A DNA stretch of 64,000 nucleotides from Gnetum montanum. Its lineage: Eukaryota > Streptophyta > Gnetopsida > Gnetales > Gnetaceae. This document shows, piece by piece, positions 35,155 through 47,699 of this stretch. The notes under the pieces are model-generated. The model had not been told where the DNA came from and ran no database searches. It saw only the letters and a program-made list of their open reading frames with translations. The DNA lies in contig MNCI01025116.1 in NCBI GenBank assembly GCA_015680685.1, positions 159,903-223,902 of the forward strand, given 5' to 3'. A program made the position numbers and the translations under genes. Each line of letters starts with the position of its first letter. The first letter of the stretch is position 1.

Positions 35155-35400
35155 TTAAGCCATACAGCAACAACATAATAGCTACTTAGGTTAAACCTAG
35201 CCCTCAGATACCTATAAGTAAATGCTCTAATCAAAAGAACTACATTTTCTGAAGCAATAACATGATGAACCAAAACGTCTCCAAGACCCCTCAGTAAGAA
35301 TAGTAAATTCTTATTATCATTAACAGCTTTTAACCAACCTGGTAGCCATAAGCTTTTACCATCAACAAAAGCTAGATCTTTTGTTAAAGCTAGCGTACGT
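35155..35400 (-). pseudogene. Exon-like open stretch, protein not recognised
   Basis: About 83 codons without a stop and without a Met start on the minus strand, with balanced composition ([20 protein letters not shown] ... [17 protein letters not shown]). It ends in an excellent splice donor (AAG|GTACGTATAG) and is preceded by a T-rich AG acceptor (TGTGTTTTGAG). This looks like an internal exon of a host gene or of its remnant. The family is unknown, and a partner exon may be 36884-37090. Confidence 0.4.
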
Positions 35401-36883
35401 GTTCCTCAAAACACACAATTGAAAAATAAAAATAAAAGACAATCCATAATTACAACTCTATTCTAGATTTAACTTGAAAGAATGATAAAGGTTCTGTCCA
35501 CTTGAAAAGAAAAAAATTAAAAAAATGGTAGGTATTTTTATTGGAAAAAATGTTAGAATGTTAGAAAAGTACAAACATTAGAAAATGACTTTGTGCAGTC
35601 AATGTTGCAGTCAATGTTAGTCATGTGTAAAGAAGATTAGAAAATGAGCTTCTCAAGAAAAGTTTGATAATGAGCTTCTCAAGAAAAGTTTGATGTATTG
35701 TTATGCAAAAGGCAACTACAAAAAAAAAAAAAACCTATAAAAGAGAAGATCGAAAATCATAGATGATTAATAAATAAATATTTAGCTCCTAATAGGAAAA
35801 AGTGGGCATAAAATTCCCTCGCCTACCAAATTTATGGAGAGAAGGCTAAAATGATAAAAACAATGTATTTGTGTGAAAAAAGTCCGTGCCCAGAGCAACT
35901 TTATGTCAACAGTAGAGTCTTGATGTTGACGGCACAACATTGATAAAAAACAGTGTTCCAGATATTCATGAAATCGACTGCACGGTTTTGGTCTCCATAA
36001 AAGTTAAAAATCAAATCGCATTTACATCAACGCTTTTGAAATGAACCTAATCTTTTTTCTTTGCTCTTCTAATTTCTTGGGAGGGAGAATAATATCCTCG
36101 GTACAAAGAAAATTGCCTATTATCTAGTAACGTTTTTTCTTCTTCTTCTTTTTCTTCCACATTGAAGGGCTGGTGACTTGAATCTTAAACGATCTGTATA
36201 AAGTAAATATTTTAACAAAACATGGGTTACACAGAGGCAACCAGCCCTAGATGCCTAGATAAAATCATTCTTAAATTCCGTATGTAATTTTAGGGTTAGC
36301 AGTGAGAACATGATCAGGATAATGATGAGTTGACGAAACACTGAATTTTAATTTAATAATGTAATAATGTTTGGTGTATGCAGGTTTTGTTACAGGCTGT
36401 AAATTTACTCGCTCTCTGCAACTTGCTTCTGGACATGGAAGAGACCTTGCCTGTTTATTTGTTTTTATAATATATCTTAAACGGTAATTCAATTCTTCGT
36501 CTTAAAAGAAATTAAGCAGTTCAATAGAAATTGAAAGATTGAGAAAACGTTTTATCTAACATATATGTAATTCACTTTCTTTAGTATAAATGAGATTATT
36601 TAATTCATGTATTTGGGAAGATGCTTGTTTCTCCTGATTCTAGCATGGGCACAGTCACTCCAGAGAGATTAAGCTTGTGTTCATCTAGTACTCCTCCCAA
36701 AAACTGGCCTTTGCAGAATGACTATTAAGCCTCTGAGCAATAAATTTTTTTATTTCTTTACGTTTTTTAACTATAGAAACTGCCCTATCCCTTGCCCTAT
36801 CCCTTCCACGTGGTTTGTTGAAAGCCTTGGAAACCTGTAGACTTTCATGGCTATTATGCTCACACGTAGCTTACCTGATGTAG

Positions 36884-37090
36884 CATACCAATATTAAATG
36901 TTAGCCCAGATTTCATCATTTGTTTCTCTTCTGCTACTTCAGCCCAACATGAAAACTCCAAGCACTTGAAAAGCATAATTGGACAGAGGTAGCAATCAAT
37001 CAGGATCCATCCAACAACTAACTGTATTCCTTCAATAATGTTTTCCAGGTTGCTTGCTGAGTTATGCATCATGGAGCTTGAAAGCTGAAT
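36884..37090 (-). pseudogene. Exon-like open stretch, protein not recognised
   Basis: Minus-strand frame reading SSSMMHNSASNLENIIEGIQ, then a hydrophobic part (VVGWILIDCYLCPIMLFKCL) and EEKQMMKSGLTFNIGMLHQ, ending at a good donor (CATCAG|GTAAGC, 36875-36884). A T-rich acceptor TTGTTTACAG lies upstream near 37150. It may belong to the same gene as the stretch at 35155-35400. No identity can be given. Confidence 0.35.
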
Positions 37091-37540
37091 TATCAAGTTA
37101 TGGTTAAGACTTGTAATATGAAACTTTTGGAGGACCAGGGCAATGAACCACTGTAAACAAGCGCAGATTCTGTTACAGACTCAATCAAATTATGGATAAG
37201 TTTATCCCGTGCAGAAATACAATTTACAAAGTTTGCCGCTTTCTAATCATGTTAACCCCCTCACGTTACTTCTTTCTATTCATCTTGGCCTTTTCTTAAT
37301 AAAATATGGTAAGTAAGAAAAGCTGATGCAGGAAGACATTTACTAAAATAAAAGTGGAAAGTCTAGGTCGTTTAAGGAACGAGCAAGCCCAACCTACTTC
37401 CATATTGTGACTTCCAAGGAGAGGAAATTAGGCAACTTTTCTATTTTAATTCGTCTAATTCCTTTAATTCTGCCACGCAGAATTTATAATCAATGAACTT
37501 TTTTATATCCCTTTTATCAGGCTTATAATTTGGTACATGT

Positions 37541-38520
37541 AATATGGGTTGTTTTGTTATTTAGCATGTAAAATACACAAAAATCAATTACAAATGCATT
37601 TTAAAATGCTTAAGATTTTGATGATGCATAGTTAAAATGCTTTGTAATATTGGGTCTGGCATTATTAAGTCTACAGGTGTAGGTAGGTGGAGAGAGTAAC
37701 TGAATCTGGTTTGGCATTATTAAGTCTACAGGTGTAGGTAGGTGGAGAGAGTAACTGAATCTCGTCTGGCATTATTAAGTCTACAGGTGTAGGTAGGTGG
37801 CTGGTCTGGCATTATTAAGTCTACAGGTGTAGGTAGGTGGAGAGAGTAACTGAATCTGGTCTGGCATGCATTATTAAGTCTACAGGTGTAGGTAGGTGGT
37901 TGGTCTGGCATTATTAAGTCTATAGGTGTAGGTAGGTGGAGAGAGTAACTGAATCAACCAACCATGGTAGTTGAGTGCAAATTTAAAAATTGAATGCAAT
38001 TAATACATGCAACTTATTTCTATTTTCCTTTCCATTTCTCTATCATTTCTACCTTGTTCTTTTTTTTTAATGCATAGTATCTCTCTTCTTAAATAGGATC
38101 TCTCTTGTTACTTTGTTTTTGAAAGAGAATTATGATTGAAACTAACATTGCCTCATATTCATTTTATGTTTGTGTTAAAATCTTTGGCTAAAAAATTTGC
38201 ATTTTTCATCGCATATGATCACTTTAGTACTATGCGCATGCTAATTATATGGTGTCAAAAATGCAATGTGTTTATTTCATTATAGGTGATTGCTATGAGA
38301 TTACTAGTACGCTAATTTTATGGGGGCAAACATATAATGTGTTTTGTTTTGTTAACTTTTAGTTAGATTATTTCTTCTTTTCTTTCTATTTCCATACTTT
38401 TAAATTTGTTATTGTTTAACAGCTCTATGTTGTAAATAGGATTTCTTTTATTGTTTTAAATTTCTATATCACACATAGAATTTTTCTTTTATGTAAGGTA
38501 CTACATCAATTTCAAAATCT
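37541..38520. repeat. Diverged direct duplication, copy 1 (with minisatellite)
   Basis: Aligns with 39035-39830. Matching landmarks in order include AAATACACAAAAA, GCAATGTG/GTTAAAATG, the GGAGAGAGTAACT unit, AACCATGGTAGTTG, TTCTTCTTTTCTTTCTATTT and ATCTATATCACACATAG. The offset drops from about 1495 to about 1300 bp because copy 1 carries an expanded minisatellite. About 510 bp separate the copies. Neither codes for a recognisable protein. Confidence 0.75.
37655..37955. repeat. Six-unit minisatellite, unit about 55 bp
   Basis: Units start TCTGGCATTATTAAGTCTAC at 37655, 37710, 37765, 37805, 37860 and 37904. Units 3 and 5 are shortened (40 and 44 bp) by loss of the AGAGAGTAACTGAAT part. Copy 2 of the surrounding duplication (near 39196) has a single diverged unit, so the expansion happened after the duplication. 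Confidence 0.9.
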
Positions 38521-39034
38521 TTCACTTCAATGAAAACTTTCATTTCATAGTTATCTCAAAAATGAGAGATTAGAATTGTTATAATTTTTTCATCAAACAT
38601 GTGACTATTGTGCTATAATGTCCAATATTTTCAACATAAAGAAAAACTAAGAAAAGTTTTGAATGAGAGTCATTCTATATGTTATTTTTATCATTGCCAA
38701 TTGCACATATTGTATTTTATTTAGTTACTATCTTCTTTACTTTTATGCTTTTACTTGTGGCAGAATCATTACTTTTAGTTTTCTAGTATATTTGCATATT
38801 CCAAAATCTACTATTCGCCATGGTAGAATAGTGAATTAGGATTTAAGATCCTAAGAATGACTATTTGAATATTCATAATTTTCTCTATCTACTATACAAG
38901 TTTCAGGAAATGTGTGTTCATCTAAAAAATTGACCATGTACATGTTTGCAATAATACTAGTTAGAAATAGAGCAAAAATAACTAAAAATAGTAGGGTTGT
39001 ACCAACAACTCATATTTGGTAGGTCAATTAACAC

Positions 39035-39830
39035 ATAAACTATGTTTGTTTACTATGAAATGTGTGAAATACACAAAAAAAAATGCAATTTACAAGTTCT
39101 TAAGGTTTTTATCATGTGTGGTTAAAATCTTTTGTTGTCTTAAAATGTGTCTCTTATCTCTATGTCTTGTGTAGTCTTTTATTGCAATCCCTTATTATTA
39201 AAGTCTACAAGTATGGTTGGTTGGAGAGAGTAACTCAAATGCAACAATGATAGTTCAATCAACCATGGTAGTTGGGTGCAAATTGAAAACAAATAAAAAA
39301 TTAAGTATAGTTAATAACATGCAAGTTCTTTCTTTTTCTTTTCTTTCCCCTTTTCTCTTATCCTTTCTCTATAATTTTCTCTTAGATATTTTGTTCTGGT
39401 TGATGCATAGTAGCATTCTTCTCAAATAGGATATCACACTTGTTGCTTTATTTCTAAAAAAGGATTATTCAAATGAAGGATTTTCCTTTTATTCAAGGTT
39501 AGTTAGTAGCCCATGATTGAAGCTAACATTGCTTAAGATTCATTCCATGTTTATGTTAAAATATTTGGCTAAAACATTGCATTTTTCATTGTAAATGATT
39601 ATTATGGAACTACATGCATGCTAATTTTATGAAGGCAATAATATAATGTATTTTGTTTTGTTTCCCTTTACTTAGATTGTTTCTTCTTTTCTTTCTATTT
39701 CTATACTTTAAAACTTGTTATTATTGAGCAATTATATTTTATAAAGAGGATTTCTTTTATTGTTTTAAAAATCTATATCACACATAGTATTTTTCATTTA
39801 CGTAAAGTGTTACATCAATTTTAAAATTGA
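39035..39830. repeat. Diverged direct duplication, copy 2
   Basis: Partner of 37541-38520 (landmarks given there). It ends where the decayed LTR of element D appears to start. Confidence 0.7.
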
Positions 39831-39839
39831 TAAATATTG

Positions 39840-40579
39840 ATTTTAATGAGTTACGTTAATCCAAAACTTACTAAGTTAATGTATGAATATACAATAAATG
39901 CTTATATAAATGCACATACCTACTACATTTATGACAGCACCTGTTTAGTAGTATATCCAAAATTTGTTTAATTCAATGAAAGTTAATATTAGTCACTAAG
40001 TGTCCACAACATAAATTAAGTGGATTGTATAGAATCTTATTTAGTGATCTTACACCTAAATACATTTTTATGGTGGTAATAAAATCAAGATCTATTTCCT
40101 TCATTACAATACTTGGCTTAGGTTTATAATTTCTTTAATTACAATTTATTTAAATTATTTTTAAAATTTTGAATCACTTACTTATTTTACTTTCATTACA
40201 TTAAATTAAATTGCATGAATACAACCAACTTCAAGCATCAAAGAATTAGCATTTGGCAGTGAATAGTTGGTAACCCAATGATGTTGATGCATATTCAAGA
40301 TATGCATAACAAGTTAGGAATAGATACTTCATGCCTAAGGTAGTCTAGATTTATTTCTTCCATTTAGATCAATAAGTTTCAAAATTTAAAATTTAAATAT
40401 CTTATTCCTAATCATGTGAGATATCTCCAAATAAGTGTGATTTGGAAAATAATGATCAACGATCTAGTAGTTAGCTATCTAGACAACAAAACTAGTCTTA
40501 GTTCTTGGAATTCAACCAAGTTGTGCATGAATGCTTGTGATTTATATGGTTGGGTGTATGGGACTTTTGTCACTCATTA
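39840..40579 (+). mobile_element. 5' LTR of element D, heavily decayed
   Basis: The end (TATATGGTTGGGTGTATGGG ... CACTCATTA) matches the ends of the other lineage LTRs, and a primer binding site follows. A TATA-like TATATAAAT at about 39905 and patches such as ACCTAAATAC support the LTR reading. The left boundary is an estimate from usual LTR length. Confidence 0.55.
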
Positions 40580-40600
40580 TTGATATCTTTGTTAGGGACT
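40580..40600 (+). other. Primer binding site of element D
   Basis: TTGATATCTTTGTTAGGGAC plus T, at the position where the tRNA-Asp-like site of element C stands, with the same TTAGGGACT ending. Strongly decayed. Confidence 0.6.
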
Positions 40601-40714
40601 TGGTGTTACTATTTTAGATAGTTAGAATTATTTAAGGATTATCGCTAGAGCCAAAAATAATCTAACATTTGATAATAATAATATTTTTTTTTAAGTACAT
40701 TCTACACTTATGAG

Positions 40715-40969
40715 ATGTCTTCTTCTTGTAAGGCAAATTGCCCACCTATTGATGATTTAGCAAGGAGATATGATAGAATTGTTAAGAATCAAGATAAAGT
40801 ATCACAATAAATGAAAGTCATATACTAGCATTTAAATCCATAATATTCAAATTTTACTTTTATTATTTACTAAGAGGAATAACTATAATAGAGAGACTTG
40901 GAAGGTAATATTGTGTTGTCTCTTAACTATTCAGTTTCAACAATACTCATGGTAATATTGATGAAGTTG
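40715..40969 (+). pseudogene. gag of element D, 5' part before the insertion
   Basis: The ATG at 40715 opens MSSSCKANCPPIDDLARRYD, comparable to the gag start of element C. A later piece RDLEGNIVLS matches RDLQGNTVLP of C. The gene is cut at 40969 by element E and resumes at 61231, flanked by the 5-bp duplication AGTTG. Confidence 0.6.
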
Positions 40970-41169
40970 TCAAGTAGGTTCACTCTTATTAATTTAACCT
41001 TCAATTTCAAATAAATCTAGATATTATGAAAGAATAATCAATATGAGAGAGAATGTGAAAACTAGCTATTTTCAATTAATGTAAGAAAATTACCATCAAT
41101 GGTTCCCAAAGCCATAACATTCAAAACAATCACAAACACTTGAATAATACTGTAAAACATGCAGCTTTA
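40970..41169 (-). mobile_element. 3' LTR of element E, left part
   Basis: Matches 59411-59610 and 60351-60545 (AGTAGGTTCACTC..., GAATAATCAATAT, AACTAGCTAT, CAATTAATGTAAGAA, AACATTCAAAACA). It ends at CTTTA (41165-41169), the target-site duplication of element F, and resumes at 51476. Confidence 0.8.
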
Positions 41170-41993
41170 TGATGAGTGGCAAGGTACCCCTATGCCCAAC
41201 CATACGAATCACTAAGGCGTTCACATGTAATTTGGTCAAATTCCATGGACCTATAGTTCTCCAGTGTACTAATTTTTCTAGGAAGTGAAATGGGTGTTGA
41301 GAATGTTTGTTGTCTTCTCAACTACACTTGTGAAGCTCAAGGATATGGTTTAAGTGTAATTGAGGTACATGATTTTTATCATTTTATGTTTTATAAATTT
41401 AATTTCCTTCTACAAGAATGGAAAAAGTAGAGGAATTTAATGTCTAATTAGCCTACTACCTAGCTAGCCTAACACAAGTACCTGTCCCACTTTCTTGGAC
41501 ACATCTTGAACACATGTTGACCTGTTGGGTTATCAAAAATTAAGTATTTCTAGGTCACCAAGTGCTATATGTATGCTTGAAGAAGTTATGCTCGTGTTCA
41601 TGAGCAATTGGAAATTAATTACCTAATTAAAGTGCATTAAGGTAATGTGCATGAAAGTAAAGTACATGTATATTAAATGCATCAAAGAAACATTAATCTA
41701 TTTTTAGTGCTACAAGGATGATCAAAAGTGTTCATTTTTATTCCCATCACCCTGTTGTGCTTAGGTACATCAGTGCTTGAAAAAAGAGCTTCACTACTTT
41801 ATGCAAAACTATGAAAAACTCAACTAAAAACTAACTCCAAACTTTGAGCCCAAGAGATATATTTATAGGCTAGTATATACCTTGCAATATCAAATACTCA
41901 ACATTGTGTCCTAGGCTTTAACATTAGGTATCCAATATTAAGGCTCTAATATTGGATATCTAACATTGGATCCTATTAGAACATGATTCATCA
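41170..41993 (-). mobile_element. 3' LTR of element F
   Basis: 824 bp, TGATGAGTGGCAAGGTACCC to CATGATTCATCA. TATA on the minus strand near 41866-41876. U3 has an AATATC/ATATCCAATATT-rich cluster (41885-41970). To the right, TACCTCCAT (minus strand ATGGAGGTA) is the polypurine-like tract. Confidence 0.85.
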
Positions 41994-44900
41994 TACCTCC
42001 ATGACTACATGAAAACTTGTCGTCAAATGAAAAAGAGGAGGAACAAGTTCCTTACAAAATATTAAGTAGGTATGGGATTATTGACTAACATATAACTAAC
42101 TTAAATGGGATAAACAAACTCTGAGTGTCCAAGTGTGCATAGTTACAATCTTTTATAAAACTGGGTGTTCATGATAATAGAAGTGAACAACTTGGATAAA
42201 ATTAACATCCAATGCCTCTTGGTAATTGAAGAGCAAGAGAGAAGATCTAACAATTATGAATAGTCCTCATTGTATGATACTACTACATCATCCTTGGTGA
42301 AGATAGTCCTGCTTCTAGTCCATGCTTCCCACTGCAATCACAACGGAATCATGAATTAGTATGCAGCGTGTAACACATAGTTGTTAAGTACCTTGTCTCA
42401 TTAGTGGTTATGCTTGAATAGGTTGTGATTGTGGTAGATTAATTCCTTTAGTAGTATTAGTGGGAAGACTGACAAATAGGGTAAAATAGATAAGTGGGTC
42501 ATTAAATTTGAAAAAGTTCAAATAGGATGAAATGCTTGAAGAGGGTTTAAGAATTCATAGTAATAAAGAGGAAAGTTCACTAGAAAATGTTGTGAAGATG
42601 TGCACAATTGGATGTCATTAATGGGAAATGCAAAAGGATTTGATTGTAAGAGTGTCTAAAGGTAAAGAAGTTAACTAACCCAACCAGAAAATATGAAAGT
42701 GGATCCTTTCCAAAGTAGGCACAAGTCTTTTATTGTCCTTACATAACTTTAGACTAAGGAGTCTATGGGCTCTGTGGATGATTAATGGTTATGGAAGGTT
42801 AAGTACAAGAACCCGAAAGAAACTACCTAAGAATTTCGACACATCAAACTAGAACATTGAACAAGAACATGAAACTAGTAGTGAGGTGAGATATGGAAAG
42901 CATAGATAGATGAGAGAGTGTGTGATGAGTGGCAAGGTACCCCTACACTCAACCATACGAATACGAGCGTTACATGCATGATCTGGTCGAACTCCGTAGA
43001 CTAAGTGCCTACACGCCTTATGGAACACTTAAGGTTAATCGTTCATTGTCTTCCCAGACTTACTTGTATTTGTCATGGTTGTATGGTTAAGTAAGTCTAA
43101 GGTATGTGATTTTTATAGTTTTTATGTTTTATCTCCTATGCTAATGAGGTGAAGGGTGAAGAGACTAATTAACTAACTTTAACTAACTAACTAAGNTACT
43201 GGGATTGCCAAGCATAATGCACGTGCTCGAAGCAGTTGTACTGGATGTAACTACAGGAGAAGGGTAGAGAGAGATTTAATTAACTAATAAAGTATTTAAA
43301 TGATAAATAGTAGATAACAATAAGTAAAGTCCTATTTAGCCTATTCCATGCACTGCAAGGTTTATCCAATAGTTCATCTTTATTTCTGTACACAAACTTG
43401 TGTTCAAGTACAATATTTGCTTGAATAAAGATCCGTTCACTTTGGAGCTCCTACTTCAGGCACATGGAAATTATTCTATCTCTGGAGAGGTAAAACTACA
43501 AAATTTTTGCTAAGGGTCTAGATCTAGATGGAGAAACAAGGAAGATCCGCCTCTTATTTATAGACTTGGCGGTGCACCGCGATATCGTGTACGTGATATC
43601 ATAGTGGAAGATGCGATATCGTGTACACGATATCGCAGGGAATGTAATATCGTTGTGGATGCGATATCGTGTCCCATCAATGTGGAATGGATTCCTTGCT
43701 TAAGGTCATATGAAGTCCCTTGTGAACTTTATGGTTAAATGACCTAATAAAATCCATCATTAGTTCAGACCAAAACCAACAATGTTTGGTGACTTTGCAT
43801 TGCCATTCTAAGACTAGTCCATCCCCTTGAGACAGAAGAGTGCTTTCATAGAACAACCACCATCCTTATTAAAGAAGAAAACAAAAGTAGAAAGTGAGGA
43901 AGGACCTCAATTAGAGGGGACCTTTAGGCATGGGTAACATGTTTTTCTAGTCCCATAACTAGTGCTTGTAGCCTATATTTTGTCTAAGCGGTGTGCTTTG
44001 AATTTCTATAATTTTATTTTGAAATGGGAACCACACCATGCAAAGACTTATTCAACTTCCTTTTATTGGTTGACATGGAACAATAAAAAATTCATAAAAA
44101 TAAATAGGCACCTAGTTAAGTAGAAAAGCATAAAGAATATTGAATCCCCTTGAAGTCACACCCTATTCAAACCTTTGAATCCTTTCCAAATTTGGAAACT
44201 ACCAAAGTCACAAATCCGTTAAAGTTTTATTAATGAAAAAGGGATTGCACATTTCTAGAATAAGGAAAACCATGGAGTTTGTGGATGGGTGGATGTTGTG
44301 GACTCACTGCCTATTGCATGAAAAAGAAACCATCTCCTATCTATCTGTAACAAAATTCAAGGCTAGAATCTAGACACCAACAATTAAATAATTGAATAAT
44401 ACATATCACTATCAAGTAGGCTATTAGTACTGTGCCTGACACTTATTAACAAAAAGCTAGAAAATCACACCAGAATAAAAGAAAATATAAAGGAAAGTGT
44501 AAAATATTTAAGAAATATAAAAGGTACTAATTATGGTATAAAACAAAAACTTTGAAAAATTAATAACATAGAAAACAAAGAGTGTAAAATAGAGAATGTG
44601 TAAAAGAAAAACATGTAAAACAAAAATATTAAAAAATTGAAGAGTCACTCATATGGTTTGCATGGATGGCCATCTCCCCCATGTCTAAGTTGGAAGGAAG
44701 AAATTTAAAATAGTGAGTTTGGTTGTCCATCCAATGAGGCATTTGTTGTATTCACTAGCTTTTGCTGGTGGAAAGGTTTGACTTATTGTATGTTGATCAA
44801 ATATTTCTTGTCTAGGCTCTCAAGTTTGTAGATCATCATGGCCTTAGAAGGAAAATATTTGTAAATGATGTAAGGTTCTTTCCACAACATTTGGAACTTG
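41994..44900 (-). other. 3' non-coding zone of element F
   Basis: Outside the solo LTR at 42923-43679, this aligns with 8100-9700 of element B and inversely with 26245-28170 of element C. No coding potential was seen. Unlike B, no extra coding module is present. Confidence 0.6.
42923..43679 (-). mobile_element. Solo LTR G inside element F
   Basis: A complete LTR of the A/C type (TGATGAGTGGCAAGGTACCC to GATATCGTGTCCCATCA) without internal region, flanked by GTGTG and ATGTG (four of five bases match). Without it the 3' zone of F aligns continuously with B. An N at 43195 hides a short missing piece. U3 has a dense set of GATATCGTGTAC palindromes (43578-43672). It was left by recombination between two LTRs of a later insertion. 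Confidence 0.85.
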
Positions 44901-44905
44901 GTTTG

Positions 44906-45907
44906 TTAAGGTACATGTGTGGGGTTCCAGTAGAGAACCTTATCTCCCAGTTGAAATTTGACTTTCCTAATGTTAAGGTCATGACACTTTTTATTGTATG
45001 CCTTTTGCAATTTGTTAGATGAGACTGCTATCAATTTGTTTTCATCTAGCAAGTTAAGATACATTAATCTTTCCTTTTGTTCTAGACTCAAGTCAAGGTT
45101 AGGGTCACATGATGTTGATAGTGTATGAAGCTTGGATTGGATAGAAAGTGTTGGTAATTTTTTGTACACAAGCTCATAGGAAGAGTGGCCTATAGGAAGT
45201 TTCAATGTTTAGTAGTAAGCCCAAAGGGCATCGTTGAGTTTCGGGCTCTAGTCTTTCATATATTTGCTAATAGTTCTTGTTAGAATCCTTATGATTTCCC
45301 TATTGGTAACCTTAGCTTGAACATTGGCTTGGGGATGGTAAAGTGTTGTGAGTTTATGTTCAACTCCTAAGTGTTACATAAGCTTCTAAAAAGTAGTGTT
45401 TGTAAAGTGAGTTCCATTATTATAGATTAATGCATGTGGCACACCAAACCTACTTAGAACATTTTATTGTAAAAACCCAGTAGTAGTAGAAGATGTATAG
45501 TCTATGGTGACTATTTCTTCTACCCATTTCATACAATATCCAACAATGACCATGATGTATGCTTTTCCATTTGACATGGATATGATGGAATCCATGAAAT
45601 TAATGCCCTAGATGTTGAAGGGTTCTAGTGGTTAAATCCATTGTTGGGTTTCCTCCATTTGAGTAATCATTCCACCATCTTGTTAGCATCATTCACAAGA
45701 GTAGACGTATTGATGAGCATCCCTAAAAATTGTTGGCCAATAGCACCTTAACATTAGGATCTTAATGGCCATGTATCTCCTAACATAGTGGCCTCCACAA
45801 GGGCCTTCATGAGCATCTTGAAGAATATGCAATTGATCAACATCAAGGACACACCAATGACCTAGTCCATTAGCATACATCTTGTAGAGGTGTCCATTAA
45901 TATCCAT
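44906..45907 (-). pseudogene. Integrase remnant of element F
   Basis: Zinc-binding segment AHEGPCGGHYV ... YVYSCE (45689-45907), then YNNGTHFT at the second Asp position (Asp to Asn), HPQANVQAKVTNREI at the Glu position (Glu to Lys), and a C-terminal open piece (44906-45205, LPIGHSSYELVYKKLP ... VLYWNPTHVP). Both catalytic changes are single G-to-A changes. The protein is dead but is clearly the same family as in element B. Confidence 0.8.
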
Positions 45908-46139
45908 GAAGTATTTTACTTGGTGAAGAAACTATTGTGTTCTAGTGGTCCAACCCTTGTGGCATCTCTTGAGTGAGAAGATAGGTGAGAATGTCATCAT
46001 ACCATTTAAGTTCATTGGGCAATTGTTTAGTTATAGCCCTAGCAAAGAGAAGTTTATCAAGGAAAATATCATATAGTAGACTTTCTTCCTATTTGTTGTT
46101 CCATCATAATGAAGACAATTGATTAGCAAGCACATTCTC

Positions 46140-46360
46140 AGTACCCTTTTGATCTACCATCATAAGATCAAATTCTTGTAAGATCACTAGCCATCATATG
46201 ACATGTCACTATTGGCTTGTTTATTAGGAAGTAGATGGCACTGTGGTATGTGTGCACAAACACCTTGTGTTCAAGCACATAATGCCTAAAATTTTCTAGA
46301 GAAAATACCATTATCATCAATTCTTTTTCTAGAGTGGTGTAGTTTATTTGTGCACCCATA
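46140..46360 (-). pseudogene. RNase H remnant of element F
   Basis: Open piece MGAQINYTTLEKELMIMVFS ... LEHKVFVHTYHSAIYFL. The Asp of the usual TDH motif is Tyr here. Order and wording match element B. Confidence 0.75.
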
Positions 46361-46699
46361 ATGCTTCAACTAGTGTAGTGGATGTAGTATGGATGTTTCT
46401 TGTCATCCATCTATGTAAGCATGGCTCTTAAGGCATAATTTGATGCATCTGTCATGACATGAAATGATTTGGACCAATCAAGTGCTTGTAGAATTGGATT
46501 TTCTACAAGTTTCTCTTTTAGTTGTTGAAATGCTTTTTCACATTCTGTGGCCTAGAGAAATGGAGCATCTTTCTTTGTTAGCTCCACCAATGGCTTTGTG
46601 ATCTTAGAGAAATTCTCTATGAATCATCAGTAGTAGCCAATATGTGCAAGGAATGACCAAACATCTTTGATAGTTTCGAGTTGACATGTTATTCCTTTG

Positions 46700-47330
46700 A
46701 TGACCCTTATTTTTTCAGGTCTACCTCAATTCCTAGTGATATTCTATGCCATAATACAATGCCTTCCTAGACCATTAGATGAATCTTTGGCTAGTTGAAC
46801 CTAAGGCTTGTCTCAACACATCATTTTAGTACTTACTCAAGGTGATCTAGGGATTACTCAAATGTAGCTCCATAAGTGGACGATTCATTCATGAAGACTT
46901 CCAAACCACTACAAATCTACTATTGAAAAATGCTTAGAACCAGGCATTGTAGTGTAGCAAGAGCATTGCATAGATCAAATGGAATCTTATGGTATGCAAA
47001 ATTTCCATAAGAACTCATGAGTGTTGTCCTGTTTTAATATTTTTTTTGCAATTTGAATTTGGTTATAGCCACTATAACCATATAGAAAACTATAGTAGCA
47101 ATGCCTTGATATTGTGTCTAACACTTGATCAAGAAATGGAAATGGAAAATGGTCCTTGAATGTTGCCATATTTAGCATCCAAAAATTGATGTTGACTTGC
47201 CACTTACCTCCTTTCTTTGGCACAATCATAATTGAACTAACCCAGTCACTATCTACAATGGGAGAAATGAACCTCACCTTGAGGATTTGTTCAATTTTCT
47301 CCTTAACAATCTACTTTAGTTTGGGATTTA
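46700..47330 (-). pseudogene. Reverse transcriptase remnant of element F
   Basis: A 96-codon open piece (46987-47277) reads RFISPIVDSDWVSSIMIVPK and DHFPFPFLDQVLDT ... YGYSGYNQIQIA, the classical gypsy RT fingers and palm. The catalytic box downstream (about 46876-46900) reads FMNESSTYG where element B has FMDDFSTYG, so both metal-binding Asp residues are lost. Confidence 0.8.
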
Positions 47331-47699
47331 ACTACCTTTGTGGTCATCTCTTTATCTTGATGGCTAGATTAGTGTACATGAAATGTTGGCATATCCTAGG
47401 ATCAATCCTTGTGGATTCAAGATATGACAAGGTAAAAAATACTGATCATTTTTAACTATATTCAATAGCATCTTTTTCTACTTTGGAGCAATATTTTCAT
47501 TGATTATGATAGGCTTTCCATTTTTTAAGAACACATATTCTATGCCATCTGGTAGCATTTTTAGCTCAAGCGGATCTTGCTTGAAATTTTTAGGAATTTC
47601 CAACTCTCCCTAGTAGGTATCATTATTTGTATCATCAGAGAGTTGATGATCAACCTACTCTAGTTCATTCATGCCTACAACATATGTGCATGTTAGGCT

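Larger units (their letters stand above)
34739..37540. other. Downstream flank with scattered exon-like signals
   Basis: Mostly AT-rich. It contains two minus-strand exon-like stretches (listed separately), a 27-bp tandem pair (GAGCTTCTCAAGAAAAGTTT, about 35647 and 35674) and a CTT-rich tract near 36130-36160. No complete gene could be assembled. Confidence 0.4.

Noticed and set aside
37655-37955. Tandem array considered as a centromeric or telomeric satellite
   Set aside because: Only six irregular units, local, with a single-unit ancestor in the neighbouring duplicate.
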